Shown: positions 11,423 to 21,721, counted from the stretch's first letter. The stretch: 64,000 nucleotides of DNA from Cymbomonas tetramitiformis (GCA_001247695.2 LGRX02025952.1:61317-125316), one strand, 5' to 3'. Program-made: numbers and translations. The notes: generated by a model from the letters alone, not told the origin.

Positions 11423-11961
11423 AGCAAGACGGAAAAAAACATGTAAATAATATGTGTATAACGTGTATATAGATTCCGAGTCAAAAGTTCTTTGTGTTTT
11501 CACTCCTCCTAGATTTCGAAAAAGTGCATTTGACCTCAATTTTGTACCATAAAAACCATTAAATCTAATGCACAACCTGCACTTGCATGTTCTTGACTGT
11601 TAAAATGCGGCTTTTTAATCCTATCATGAGGTAAATAAGGCAATATCATTTTCACATGAGAATATCATTTTCATCGAATAGTGTGTTGCGGGCCGGCCCG
11701 GGGTCGTAGCGTGTCACGCTGGGCTGAACGAGCGGGCCGGGATTGGATCAGGCTGCGGGTCGTAGACCGACGTAAGGTGAAAATCGCAAAATTTATGTGG
11801 AAACCTTCGATTTGCATGATATATAGTATCATACTTAAATTTTAAAAAGAAATCGCCTACGGCAGGCAATTCTGGAGACTGACCGGGCTAGCTGGCCGGA
11901 ACCGGGCCTAAATATTTTGCAAGTGCGGGTCGTAAAAAATAAATGGAAGATATAGGCCCTG

Positions 11962-12125
11962 ACTCAGATGGGAACCTACGAGTGGTGGGTGATGCCGCAG
12001 GGGTTGCAGAACTCACCGTCGCAATATCAACGGCGAATGCAGCGAGCGCTGGGACATCATTTGCCCTTCGTCAGAATCTTTATTGACGATGCGTGCGTGT
12101 TTACACACGTGGGATGGACCGTCGT
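11962..12125 (+). pseudogene. Ty3/gypsy-like reverse transcriptase, continuation after insertion
   Basis: Begins with the second copy of ACTCAGAT (11962-11969) and reads TQMGTYEWWVMPQGLQNSP, then FVRIFIDDACVFTH. These are the RT motifs around the conserved ...MPFGL.NAP and the catalytic YxDD box, here FIDD. Joined to 9907 after removing one ACTCAGAT copy, the frame is continuous. Similarity ends near 12125, just before the element at 12170-12768; RNase H and integrase are not seen. Confidence 0.8.
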
Positions 12126-12169
12126 AGATGGGTGACATGACATAACCTAGTGATTTTTGTCTAAAACCT

Positions 12170-12768
12170 AGTGGGACTGGTACACTATATAGTGGAACGT
12201 AATTTTTCATATAGTGGCGTACCCAACACGCGAAGATGTCATCGGGTTGTCGGGATCTTGTAAATGTGTACTGTATGTCATTCATTTTTTTGAACCGCTC
12301 GCAAAAATACAGTTCCGCTATATAGTGTACAATTTCTATCATATCGGGAGGGCGGGGTCCTCGTCGAGTATTATCGAGGAATAATTGAAGATTGTCGAGG
12401 CGTCATTCCTTAAACCTTAATCACGATGGTTTGTTACTCAAGCAGTATATCAAATTGACTGATACTCAGGCTACTTTAACCAATATTTAGAGGGTCAAGG
12501 TGACCTCGGATCAAAATTTTGACAAGACACTGCAGAATGAGCAGCTCGAGAACTTGACAACATAGGCCCCCAAATTTTCAAAGGACCTTCGCGGAAGCCC
12601 CTAGCAGCTCTTTAAGCGAATGAGCCAATTTAGCAAAGTGTAATAGACAAGAATGCAGTAGTTCCACTGTGTAGTGAAATTGGTACACTATATAGTAGCT
12701 TCCACTATATAGTGGTCAATTACACTATATAGTGGAACTGGTACACTATATAGTGTACCAGTTCCACT
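12170..12768. mobile_element. Small inverted-repeat element with CACTATATAGTG iterations
   Basis: Left end AGTGGGACTGGTACACTATA (12170 onward) is repeated inverted at 12744-12768 with one mismatch. The palindrome CACTATATAGTG or close variants occurs at about 12183, 12670, 12695, 12722 and 12744, mostly about 25 bp apart near the right end. No protein recognised inside. It abuts the end of the RT remnant. Target duplication not identified. Confidence 0.55.
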
Positions 12769-12779
12769 ATACCCGATCG

Positions 12780-13158
12780 TTTTCTTGAAGCTTGCGTGTG
12801 AGCTTATGTCTGTGGAGTCCGAGGATGATCCTAGTAACTTCTACCTGTATCCCTCTCGCATTCATGGGTTCGACTTCATTTACATGAACCTGCATGCAAC
12901 TGGTAAAGTCGTGACCGAGCTTCGTGTGAACACTACGGAGCTGACGGAGCTGTCGTACTTGTGATCAGTGGTGTCAGTACAACCCCCGGATCTAGCGACG
13001 TGAAAACCCGTTGTGTAAATGCCGAAACAGCCACACACGAATCTTCCCAAGCATCAGCTTCTCCGCCTCGCCCTGAGATAAAGCAAGAAATTTTAGTTTG
13101 TGACTTACCCGAATCGCCTCCACCTCCAAAAGACTCGAATGAATCTATGAAATCCTAG
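12780..13158 (+). pseudogene. Unrecognised coding-like stretch in two frames
   Basis: Open frame from about 12783 to TGA at 12961-12963, containing SVESEDDPSNFYLYPSRIH and NLHATGKVVTELRVNTTELT. It is followed immediately in the next frame by a Ser/Pro/Glu-rich segment ending PPPPKDSNESMKS and TAG at 13156-13158. The codon pattern looks real but no family is recognised. It could be a retroelement fragment or an exon. Confidence 0.3.
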
Positions 13159-13616
13159 AAGCTGCGGGCTGAGAACTGGATGGAGATAGGGTCAAATCCA
13201 GAGTTGCCTCTGGTTCCGCATCTGATGGTTCCGCTGAGTCCACGCAGGGAGGGTTGATCACCATTTTCTGTCGATGGTAGGGCCAGGTGAGCGGCCTCCT
13301 CCGCAGCTTCCCTTTCTCGCTGGTTCCATTGGTACACCCGGTATAGGCTGCACCAGGCGTCTGGAATTCCTACATCTCCACCAGAACCTGGAATAGACAC
13401 TATGCCACTATAGTAGTATGACAGTACTGTGGGGTGGTCATCGTGGTACTTAGTCAGACCCTCGGGGAATGGCCGGATTCGCATCGGGATCAGAAAGACA
13501 ATGAAATCGAGTATCAGATGTCGGGGGTATGACAATATGACAGTATGACAGTATGACAGTACAGTAATATGACAGTACTGTATGACAGTCATCGTGTCAG
13601 TCCGTCGACGTGACAT
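13155..13616 (-). other. Open frame over a microsatellite; doubtful gene
   Basis: A 153-residue frame. Its start (13526-13600) is a run of ATGACAGT-type repeats and is therefore not ordinary coding sequence. The later part (GSGGDVGIPDAWCSLYRVY, then a Gln/Arg/Glu-rich stretch) could be a fragment of a Gag-like protein. No function is proposed. Confidence 0.25.
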
Positions 13617-14339
13617 CTGAATCGAGAATGACGAATCGGAATTAGAAATGAGATCGGATCAGGAATTGAACGTTGGGCCGTGGTGTGACATCGGGTGCCG
13701 GGTGGTTGACCCTGCAGCCCGAGTGACGAGTGAATAAGTAGAGCACTTGAGAAGTGTTTAGCCTTCAGAACTCGGAACCGAACTATCGTTTGCACCTCAA
13801 TCTGGCCCTGATCCAGTATATTATAAAAACCGAATTGTGTACCTTTGCACGTTTCAATCAAAAACATCATTCCGAGTATCTGTCGTAGTGCCCCTGGCAC
13901 ATAATCACTGTTATCAACAACATATGTTATTGGAACACCATGCGATTCTATCAGTTTTCAGAATGCAGACTACAGGGTTTACCGTACACTGAGAATAATG
14001 CAATATCAAATTGTAAAGTGTTATAGTCAATAGTCTACTGTACGTGTAGGCACTTAGGCAGTTGACGACTAAGTTAAGCATTGAGGCATCAGTTGCTCTC
14101 CGTGTTCAGCAAACTAGCTAAGTTAGCTAGTCAGGAAGCACACAATATCTTTTAGCGGAGGAGGAGCCACGTTGCACGGAATGATGCCCACCGCACGGCC
14201 ACGAACACTGCTCCACAGTTGCTAGTTCGTCGGACTTTAGCAACTAGCACGGCTCTGAGCGGCATTCCCTGACTAGCCCGAAATCGTGCCGAATAATCGC
14301 GCGAATAGGCGTATTTTGAACCTCGACGAATAGTCGCGA

Positions 14340-14890
14340 TTGGCGATTTGCAGGACCCAGATAACTATCGATATCTCATATTGAATATTGATATATGGAT
14401 AGTTAGCACATATTACTTATGTATTGATACCAACCGTTGACATATTGTTATCGGTTGATAACAACGCGCGGCCGTACGTTTTTATTGTTATTGATTGATA
14501 TCGGGCAAGCACCTATTGGTATTGATCAATATGAGACTAGCACCTATTGTTATTGATCAATACTAAAATTAGATATATCGAAAACTATAAATACGGCAAA
14601 AACATTTCGATACTACTCCCTGGCGTGCCGTAAATCAACCCACAAAATTTAGGCCATACCCGTGACCGCCGGCACTCTCACGCGCGGAGCGCCTCACTCC
14701 AAGGAGTGGTATCGAAAGTTTTAGGCCTCATCGATAGTTTTTCGATAGGCAGAAGTTTATATCAATCGATAACAATAGGTGTAAATAGGTATCGATCAAT
14801 ATCGATAGGTAAGTTTAGGTATCGATCGATAACAATAGTTATGAAAACGTATCAATAAATAAGTACCAAATTCGATACTGTATATCGATA
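14340..14890. repeat. AT-rich zone of iterated TATTGATCAATA / TATCGATCAATA words
   Basis: Near-palindromic words such as TATTGATCAATA, TATCGATCAATA and AACAATAGGTGTAAATAGGT recur at about 20-45 bp spacing and in both orientations to about 15290. The right half overlaps the element at 14701-15305. The zone has no coding capacity and would fold extensively. Confidence 0.6.
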
Positions 14891-15305
14891 TGTTACCACT
14901 ACTTCTCTAATAACACATGAAAGCAAACTACTGATCTAGAACTCTACCGTATTCATAGCAGCCATCAAAGAGTGCTCAATTGTGCCCTCAGTTAATTTTT
15001 CCCTAGGGCATGCTACTAACCTTGGAAATCTGATACTCTATGTGGAAATCTGATCGAATATTGCAAAGGCCCAATGTGGAATCGATTAATCGATTAATCG
15101 ATTTTGACCAATTGTGTCGTTCAATTTTGAATTCATCGATCTTTCAATAACAATAGGTGTAAATAGGTATCGATCAATATCGATATGCCCGGGGGGTTAT
15201 CGATCAATATTCAATATTTCGATATGTACAAATTTGCTATCGATCAATAACAATATTTCGATTAATCGATACTATCGAAAATATTGAATATCGATACCAC
15301 TCCTT
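14701..15305. mobile_element. 605-bp inverted-repeat transposon with 10-bp target duplication
   Basis: Terminal inverted repeat AAGGAGTGGTATCGA at 14701-14715 and its complement ending at 15305. The same 10 bp, GCCTCACTCC, flank both sides (14691-14700 and 15306-15315). Inside are only AT-rich ATCGAT-type repeats and no gene, so it is a MITE. A 9-10-bp duplication fits Mutator-like elements by general knowledge, but ends alone do not settle the superfamily. It sits in the leader of a degraded LTR element. Confidence 0.75.
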
Positions 15306-15391
15306 GCCTCACTCCATCCCAGGCGTCCGAGCTTAGCCACTCATAGTGGCAATCCCGCAGTGGCTAACTAAAGCGTAAGTGGGGCCAAACC

Positions 15392-15609
15392 TGTTAGATA
15401 TATAGTTCCGCTGTAATATATATCTAGCTGAAGGGATAAACCCTGAGCTGAGGGTTACGATATCAGAACGGTAAAGAGTGTGATTGATAAAAGTAGAGAT
15501 AACATAAATACCTAACGGGTGTTTCACCACTACTACTGGTGACGGTCACCAAGCCTACTATAGGAAGTGACATGTGACAGTTTCGAGTGTCACAGTGTCA
15601 AATCCAGCA
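15392..15609 (-). repeat. LTR of a degraded Gag-element relative
   Basis: 218 bp from TGTTAG to CCAGCA, flanked on the left by leader sequence like that next to the LTR at 19341 (TTAGCC..TCAT..GGC and GGGGCCAAACC versus GGTACCAAACC). It contains words shared with the LTRs of the 16187-19511 element (CTATAGGAA, GTGTCAC). The matching internal region to the left is interrupted by the 14701-15305 insertion. A related LTR lies at about 19567-19770 in the opposite orientation. Confidence 0.55.
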
Positions 15610-15899
15610 GAAGCCATTCTGAGAGTATATATAACAATTCCACCTCGTATCAAGGCCCAATTATCATTAGTATGGAGTTATAGTTGCGATAGGAATGCGA
15701 CCTAGGTGGATCTTAGTCCAAATGCTATTGGTAAAAAATCGTGAAGTAAGGATACCATTTTAAGCACCTTTTTGAATATGTGAAAATAGGCAACCAAGAT
15801 TTGCATAGGGTGCCTGACCGTGTTGCATTCAAACGCGATATATATAGCGATTTCTGACTTAACCACGCCCAACCAACCAATATATAGGTGCCAAATAGT

Positions 15900-16051
15900 C
15901 ATGAGCCGCTCATGCGATGCGACCTCTAGAGGCCATCTGACGGCCCCCAAAAAATCGTGAAACGGTGGTCCTTGTCATAGGACTACGCGCATTTCTGGTC
16001 CTACCACAAGGACTTCCGGGCAGTAGCCATATACAGATTTCAACACTGTGC
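15900..16051 (-). repeat. Diverged fragment of the second Gag-element's LTR
   Basis: Ends in TATACAGATTTCAACA, against TATACAGATTTCAGCA at the end of the LTR at 23789-24049. It also shares GTCATAGG and a CCGG..AG..GCC arrangement with the last third of that LTR. Left limit uncertain. Confidence 0.4.
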
Positions 16052-16186
16052 TTTGGGGTTTAGGTACTAACTAAATATGTACAGTGAACTTACTTTGCCG
16101 CCTGTTGTGAGATGGGACCGCCCTGACCATTGGAGTACATGCCCCCACTAGTACCGAGTTTCCTTCCGAAGTTAAGTAGGAAGTTT

Positions 16187-16356
16187 TGCTGAATATATCA
16201 GCTGGACTGTATATTCGGTGTGACTGATAATCAGAATAGATAACCGGGATAATACTCCGTCTCTTCCCGTTATATGTTCGGGGTCTAGGGTTCCGGGACC
16301 GGTGACAGTCATACACCCTAACTATAGGAATGACAGTCGGGGTGTCACTTCCAGCA
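16187..16356 (-). repeat. 3' LTR of Gag element 1
   Basis: 170 bp from TGCTGAAT to CCAGCA. It differs from the 19341-19511 copy by a 1-bp indel near 16220 and a substitution near its end. Preceded by the target duplication AGTTT. Confidence 0.9.
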
Positions 16357-16607
16357 CACCACCTAGGGTGGTGACCGGCAAACTAGGTGGCCACGGAACT
16401 GAAACAAACACCTACTCAGCTTCGGTGGAAATAAGCATCCTACAGGAGAACTTGTCCTTTCTGGCAGGGTAACTCCCGAAACTAGCAGTCAGTGAGGCAT
16501 ACTGCAGAATACAGATACAGTTAAAACCCTAAATTAAGCCCATCCTGGGGCAACCTGAACCAACAGCATCACAATCTGGAGGCAGGCTAATCTCAATCTC
16601 GCCAACT

Positions 16608-17430
16608 CTAGCCACGTCGAGAGTGCCCGGGAGAGCCGGTGCCACTGTTACAGCGCCCAGGAGAGCTGGTACCACTGTCTGACAAATCATGCGTAGAGCA
16701 AAATGAGAGAACCGAGGATGTGCCGATGTCGTTGTAGTCAGTTGCACCGGGTGCAACCAGTACGGCCCGGTGCTGAATTGAAGAAGAAGGTTCGTCCCGG
16801 GTTCCCCCGCCCCAGGCGGGTGGCACGTAGACCGGCGATGGCGGAGCACCACCCGGCGAGCGCGGCTCGGTAACAATCGGAGCTGCCTCGGGTGGCTGCG
16901 GGGGACCCGGGTGCCACGTCCACCCGGACCGGTATACCACGTTTTGGTACCAGCCCTCCGGTTGCCAGTAGAGCGCCGGCGGGATGGCTGTGGGCGTCAG
17001 CACACCAGCACCACCGACCTCGTCGCCGGCGCGCCCTGCTGCCGATGATGCTGGCGCGGAGCGGTCTCGTGAAGGCACGGCGGTTGCATAAACAACAAAC
17101 ATCAAGCAGACTGCGAGAGATGTGAGGGCGGAGAACCCAAAACCCAACGGTGGTCTGCCGCATCCCAAGGTCCGCCGCGGCGGCGGAAGACACTCGTCGT
17201 CATCCTCGGAGTCGTCTGTTGCCACTGATACCGAGTCCACGGGCGCAACGGTCCCCATGTTGTGCATTGCGAGGGTCGGCTCCGGCCCCGTGAGGTCCAA
17301 GTTGACCGCGAACTTGTCCATGAAGGACATGTGCGGCTCGTGCGCGTGCAACGCGCTGACGGGGTACATCTCCTCGTCGGACACCACCGACACACTGCGG
17401 AGCGGAGGGCGGCGCTGGCGGCGGTGGCAC
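16608..17430 (-). CDS. C-terminal part of Gag 1 in a second frame, with membrane segment
   Basis: From about 17430 this frame reads SVSVVSDEEMYPVSALHAH, FAVNLDLTGPEPTLAMHNMG and VATDDSEDDDECLPPPRRT, then GCGRPPLGFGFSALTSLAVC and LMFVVYATAVP, a likely transmembrane helix at about 17070-17150, then a Pro-rich tail. The second element's Gag has the same series (QVDLTGYDTDDYEDL, YGCGKPPWGF, hydrophobic helix) in one uninterrupted frame, so this part belongs to Gag. The switch lies in the Pro-rich run between about 17400 and 17480. A mutation is simplest; a programmed frameshift is possible. The frame extends open to 17735. Confidence 0.65.
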
Positions 17431-18948
17431 GACCGGAGCGTCGTCATGGACCTTGAAGTTGTTGATGTTCGTAGCACCACCAACCGCGCAGACCCCGAAG
17501 CGGTTGTCAGCGGGCTGGCGGCATTCCAGATACTCGTCGATGGTGTCGGGCACCCGCTCCTCGGCGACAGCGAAGGAGAAGGCGGAGACGGTGTCGTAGA
17601 GCTCCGGCTTGCCTTCCGCAATGCAGCAGACGGCGTCGAAACAGGCGGCGCCGTTGTCGTCCATGGCGGTCTGGAACATCGTGGCGAGTACGTCGTTCTC
17701 GCTGTCCGCAATGCTGAAACCGTGTGCGCCAACATGTCCGCGTGGCCCGCCGTTCGGGCAGTCCTGATGCCAATGCTTCTCCGCCGTAGCGGAGCATGTC
17801 GGGTGCCGGCACAAAGGAACGAACGTACCGGTGGGCTTGTGGAAAGCTACCTTCCCCGAAGACTTCCCACGGAAGGCTTGCGGGAAGTTGCCGTGCTCGG
17901 GAAGGGGCTTCGCCGCGAAGCGGACGCCGTCACCATGTCCACCGCGTCCGATGGCGTTCTTCTTGTCGTTGCGGGGCGTGAAGCCCTTCGTGTCGTCGAT
18001 GCGGGTGTGAAGGGCCTTGTTGATCTCTTTCTTCATGTCGAAGAGCTGGTCGCGGAGCTCGCTGAAGATGGTCCTGAAGTCCTCGTCGTCGCTTTGTCCA
18101 GTCAGGGTGAGGGCGGAGAACGTGCGTGCAGCAGGCGGGACGTGCGAATCCGCCCCGTTTTGTGCGTAGCACTCACGGGTCCACTGCTGAATGGTGGCAA
18201 GGGATTCCGCCGCGCGTTGATCGTGCAACAGAAGCCGGTTGACGACCGGGGCGTAGCAAACCGGGTCGAGGGACTTGATGAATAAGGACTTGACCTCCAT
18301 GTCGTCGAGAGTGCTCTTCCGTCGAGCGGACCGGAGCGCGGCGTTGAAGGCGGCGATAGCCCGCGACGGGTCGAACTGGTTGATCTTGATGGCCAGAAGG
18401 TCTGCGGTGCCCTGAAAGGGTCCGCCGGAATCCATAAGCATTCTGGCGATCTCCAGTAACACCCGCTTACCATCAAACGGGTGTGTCTCCGCCGAAGACT
18501 CCATCCAGTCTGCTGCGGGCGACACCGGAGCGACGATGAATTCCAGTGTCGAAAACAGAAGTTTGTTCGCCTCGGCGCGAACGGACAGCGTGGCATCCTC
18601 CAGGTCGAACAGAGAGGAAAACGCGGACTCCTCAGTGACGAAAATGTCCTGTAATGCCAGTACCAGACGGGCGAAAACAGAGCTGACGTTCGATTCCGTA
18701 CCATCAAAACGTCCATGTTTGTCGTCGTACACCTTCTTGATGACGAGCTTGGCGGCACGCTCGTCGAAGGATTCCTTCGCCAGACGTTTGACCGCGTCGA
18801 GGAACAGTGCCCCTGCCGATTGGGCAGCCGGTGCAGCCGCAACCGTAGGAGTGGCCGGTGTGGTTGCATGCCTGGCTGCGGCATCGTCGAAAATTGTAAC
18901 TAGTGAGCGGCGTGCGGCCGCAGTGTGTGATCTCGTAGAAGTACCCAT
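17200..18948 (-). CDS. Gag-like structural protein of LTR element 1, 582 aa
   Basis: Would assemble the particle that packages the element RNA, and supplies no enzyme. Starts MGTSTRSHTAAARRSL, similar to the MGVTTRAKK start of the second element's Gag. Residues ~50-330 are helical and free of motifs, as expected of a capsid. At about residues 379-396 is a zinc-knuckle variant, CRHPTCSATAEKHWHQDC (CX4CX6HX4C), longer than the canonical CX2CX4HX4C. A Pro-rich run near residue 505 follows, and the last ~80 residues in this frame look non-coding (Arg/Gly-rich). The homologous C-terminus continues in another frame (next entry). Identified by structure and context only. Confidence 0.75.
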   Translation of the reverse strand: MGTSTRSHTAAARRSLVTIFDDAAARHATTPATPTVAAAPAAQSAGALFLDAVKRLAKESFDERAAKLVIKKVYDDKHGRFDGTESNVSSVFARLVLALQDIFVTEESAFSSLFDLEDATLSVRAEANKLLFSTLEFIVAPVSPAADWMESSAETHPFDGKRVLLEIARMLMDSGGPFQGTADLLAIKINQFDPSRAIAAFNAALRSARRKSTLDDMEVKSLFIKSLDPVCYAPVVNRLLLHDQRAAESLATIQQWTRECYAQNGADSHVPPAARTFSALTLTGQSDDEDFRTIFSELRDQLFDMKKEINKALHTRIDDTKGFTPRNDKKNAIGRGGHGDGVRFAAKPLPEHGNFPQAFRGKSSGKVAFHKPTGTFVPLCRHPTCSATAEKHWHQDCPNGGPRGHVGAHGFSIADSENDVLATMFQTAMDDNGAACFDAVCCIAEGKPELYDTVSAFSFAVAEERVPDTIDEYLECRQPADNRFGVCAVGGATNINNFKVHDDAPVVPPPPAPPSAPQCVGGVRRGDVPRQRVARARAAHVLHGQVRGQLGPHGAGADPRNAQHGDRCARGLGISGNRRLRG

Positions 18949-19340
18949 GATGAAATGATTGCAGAGACGGGGTGAGGTGGAAAATGCGAGGTGAGGCTAA
19001 CGGTGTGGGCGACGGCTAGCGAGTTGCGGCGGGTCGTCGAGGGTAAATCGGGGAAACAGCAAATTGCACGCGGTCGTGTGGGACGAAAGGACGTGATCAA
19101 TGTCGGACGGTGTACTAGCGACCAGAAACAACAAAATCCAGCCCAACGATACTGCACGGAAAATAAGCTGCCGTACGCGCTACCCAATCATGTCCAATCA
19201 ACCGCGCGTCCGTAACTGAGCCATACCGCCCGTACCGAAAACCGCTCTAGCGCGGGTCCCTCACCCCATCTCAAGCGTCGGTGCTTAGCCAATCATGGCC
19301 AAAGTCGCAGTGTAAAATTAAGCGTGCGTGGTACCAAACC

Positions 19341-19511
19341 TGCTGAATATATCAGCTGGACTGTATATTCGGTGTGACTCGATAATCAGAATAGATAACC
19401 GGGATAATACTCCGTCTCTTCCCGTTATATGTTCGGGGTCTAGGGTTCCGGGACCGGTGACAGTCATACACCCTAACTATAGGAATGACAGTCGGGGTGT
19501 CACTTCAAGCA
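19341..19511 (-). repeat. 5' LTR of Gag element 1
   Basis: 171-bp partner of 16187-16356. On the internal side the strand-sense leader begins with the complement of GGTACCAAACC, and 38-56 bp further in has the 19-bp motif TTAGCCAATCATGGCCAAA (19285-19303), shared with the other Gag elements. Followed by AGTTT at 19512-19516. Confidence 0.9.
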
Positions 19512-19566
19512 AGTTTGTTACGTGTTTTCACACACTTAGTTCCGGTCACCGCCCTAGGTGGTGTGC

Positions 19567-19800
19567 TTGATGTGACATTGTGACCACCAACTGTCACATG
19601 TCACCACCTTTGGTTGGTAGGCAGGGTGACCGTCACCCGTAGGTACGAAAACCCTGTCAAGTATTTATGTAGACTTCACATTTATATCGAGACACTTTAC
19701 CGTTCTGATCCCGAAACCCCTATTCTAGGGTTCAACAGCTTATATAGATATATCACCGCCTCGTTATATATATATACGTTATAGTAAAGTTCTCACACTC
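19567..19800 (+). repeat. LTR-like fragment, opposite orientation
   Basis: Complementary to the LTR at 15392-15609 along several blocks (CAGAACGGTAAAG, GGTGACGGTCACC, GTGACATGTGACAG on the - strand). It abuts the right target duplication of Gag element 1, which inserted beside or into it. Limits approximate. Confidence 0.5.
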
Positions 19801-20058
19801 ATGGGATACCTCCCTCCTCTTTTTGGTACTGTCCTCAACACGATAGGTGTTCCCCGTGGCAAGATTAAACCTCTTCTTAAAAAACTATCAAGAATTTGTA
19901 GACAACACACCAAAAATAGGCGAGACGTGTTTCTGTTAAACACCACCACCACCTTAAACACTGACCCGCATACAGTTGACATCTCGAGCAGTGAAGCCAT
20001 GACAGAAACAGAAGCTGTGCAACAATCAAACGACTTTCTTCAAACCCTCCTGCAATGA
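19801..20058 (+). CDS. Small hypothetical protein, 85 aa
   Basis: ATG at 19801, stop at 20056-20058. Basic in the middle (KIKPLLKKLSRICRQHTKNR) and acidic/Ser/Thr-rich after it (DISSSEAMTETEAVQQSND). Preceded by TATATATATA at about 19765 and by the LTR-like fragment, so it may be an LTR-driven transcript of a truncated element. No family recognised; a chance frame is not excluded. Confidence 0.3.
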   Translation: MGYLPPLFGTVLNTIGVPRGKIKPLLKKLSRICRQHTKNRRDVFLLNTTTTLNTDPHTVDISSSEAMTETEAVQQSNDFLQTLLQ

Positions 20059-20299
20059 TTTCTCAAAAATTTGCAATAAAAGATGGTCCCGTGTCCCCAA
20101 GGGGAGGGGCCGTCCCCCCCCTCGGAAAAAAGGTTATCGAGGAATAGATTGCTCCAAAATGGGGAATAGAATTTTCGATCTGTTTTTGGGGAATAGATTA
20201 TATGTCACATGTAACCATGCTTAATTCAATCGAGCGCCAAAAAAATTTACAAGCAGTTTCACTAGCACACTCCCCAACACTTCACAGTCATGGTCCGAG

Positions 20300-21680
20300 G
20301 ACCAGGAGGAGAAAAATGTAGCATGAAGCATAATTTTTCCACCATTCGATTCTAAAGCGTTTGTATTCATTAGGTGAATACCTTTCGTTTGAACTATCGA
20401 TTGGCCCCATCCGCAACCGCATCAGCTTAGCCTTCGCGACTGCAAGCTAAGTTGGTGCGGTGTGAGATGGTTTCAACCACTTGCGGCTTTGCATAATAGG
20501 GGTTTTCGTGAGAATCTTCTCACGAAACTTGGCAGTGATATTGTTCATATCAATATCAGTGCACCCTCAAGAGCATATGGCAAGCCGTTGAGTATATTAA
20601 AGACGGCCGCGTGCTGGCATGATGCCTTTTGGGTTTGAAACCCAAACCCAAGCATGCCAAACAGCGAAGGGCTTCCCGTGAGTTCCAGCGCACGTAACTT
20701 TGCAAAATATATTGATAAGATGCATATATTTCACTTTTCTGAAGTGCAAGGTTTGCGATAGCTTGTGCGCGAAGTTAACATATCATTTCTTTGACCCAGA
20801 TTTATGAGTTTGTATATCACGCTAAAATCTGTGTCAAAGAAATAGTAATACCATTTTGTGCACAGACTTTCTTAGACCTTGTGCTTCGAATATATCAAAG
20901 ATAAATATCTTGGCAATATTTCTACGCAGTTACGTGCGCTAGAACGCACGGGAAGCTCTTCGCTGTTTAGCATGTATTGGGTTTGGAAACATTCGAACCC
21001 AAGCCCAATAGATCTGCCAAAGAAATAAATTGATGGTTTTGCCAACAAGTTATCTCAAACCTTATGGTTCTGAGAACTGAAAGATATGTGTCTTGTAAAT
21101 ATTTGTGCATAGTTTCGCGCGCTATAACGCACGGGAATTGCTTTTCAGTTTGGCATGTATTGGGTTTGGGTAAACTCGAACACAAACCCAATAAATCTCC
21201 AAAGAAATAAATTGATGGCTTCGTGCACAAGGCTTTTGAGGCCTTGGGCCTTTGGCAACTAAAAGATATATATCTTAGTAATACTTTTGCAAAGTTACGG
21301 GCGCTGGAACTCACGGGAAGCCCTTTGCTGTTTGGCATGTTTGGGTTTGGATTTGCATGTACCGAAACCCATGATGTGTAGCACGCGTTTTGCGCATAGC
21401 TGACATCAGAGGTTGTGCGTTTGAGGGTGCACCAATATTGCTGTTAGCAATATTGGTGCCAAGTATCGTGCGCTAGAACGCACGAGAACCCCTCCGCTGT
21501 TTGAGTTTTGATGCGATGTGCATGAAAGTTATAAGGGCCTCTCAGCTTAGCTCGCAGTCGCGACTGCAAACTGAGCTGATGCGGCCACGGCTCAGTCAAG
21601 AGCTAAAAAAACTCCTACCTAAGAGTCTAAATGATATATCTTTGTGCATTACGAACGTTGGAAAATGTTTTCCCAATCTA
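20300..21680. repeat. Foldback and degenerate tandem modules inside E1
   Basis: Outer blocks are inverted to each other: 20400-20460 (CCGCAACCGCATCAGCTTAG, GCGACTGCAAGCTAAG) against 21536-21590 (CTCAGCTTAGCTCGCAGTCG). Between them are four or five diverged units, each with a GCGCT.GAACGCACGGGAAG word and a self-complementary TTGGGTTTGG...CCAAACCCAA hairpin. The units are relatives of the 185-bp unit at 32461-33350. Confidence 0.6.
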
Positions 21681-21721
21681 ATTTACTCGCAAACAGTGTG
21701 GGCAATCATACGTGCAGTGAA

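Larger units (their letters stand above)
9908..11961. mobile_element. hAT-like DNA transposon, 2,054 bp, nested in gypsy-like RT
   Basis: Terminal inverted repeats CAGGGCATATATCT (9908-9921) and the complement of CAGGGCCTATATCT (11948-11961) differ at one of 14 positions. An exact 8-bp target duplication ACTCAGAT flanks it (9900-9907 and 11962-11969), and removing the insert restores the RT frame. 8-bp duplications and CAGGG-type ends are the hallmark of the hAT superfamily. No hAT transposase is recognised inside. The cargo is a truncated methyltransferase gene (- strand) and an unrecognised gene (+ strand), so it is non-autonomous. A second inverted repeat links 9931-9955 with about 11663-11690 (TTTTCATCGAATAGTGTGTT). 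Confidence 0.85.
16187..19511 (-). mobile_element. Complete non-autonomous LTR element encoding Gag only (TR-GAG type)
   Basis: LTRs of 170 and 171 bp (16187-16356 and 19341-19511) are in the same orientation and nearly identical, starting TGCTGAATATATC and ending AGCA. The direct repeat AGTTT (16182-16186 and 19512-19516) is an exact 5-bp target duplication, as LTR integrases make. The only gene is a Gag on the - strand; no protease, RT or integrase is present, so it must borrow them. The near-identical LTRs show recent insertion. 16357-16607 is the 3' untranslated part and 18949-19340 the leader. Confidence 0.9.

Noticed and set aside
3000..13950. LTR pair for the gypsy-like element
   Set aside because: I compared the flanks at 2.9-3.5 kb and 12.8-14 kb by eye and found no convincing direct repeat.
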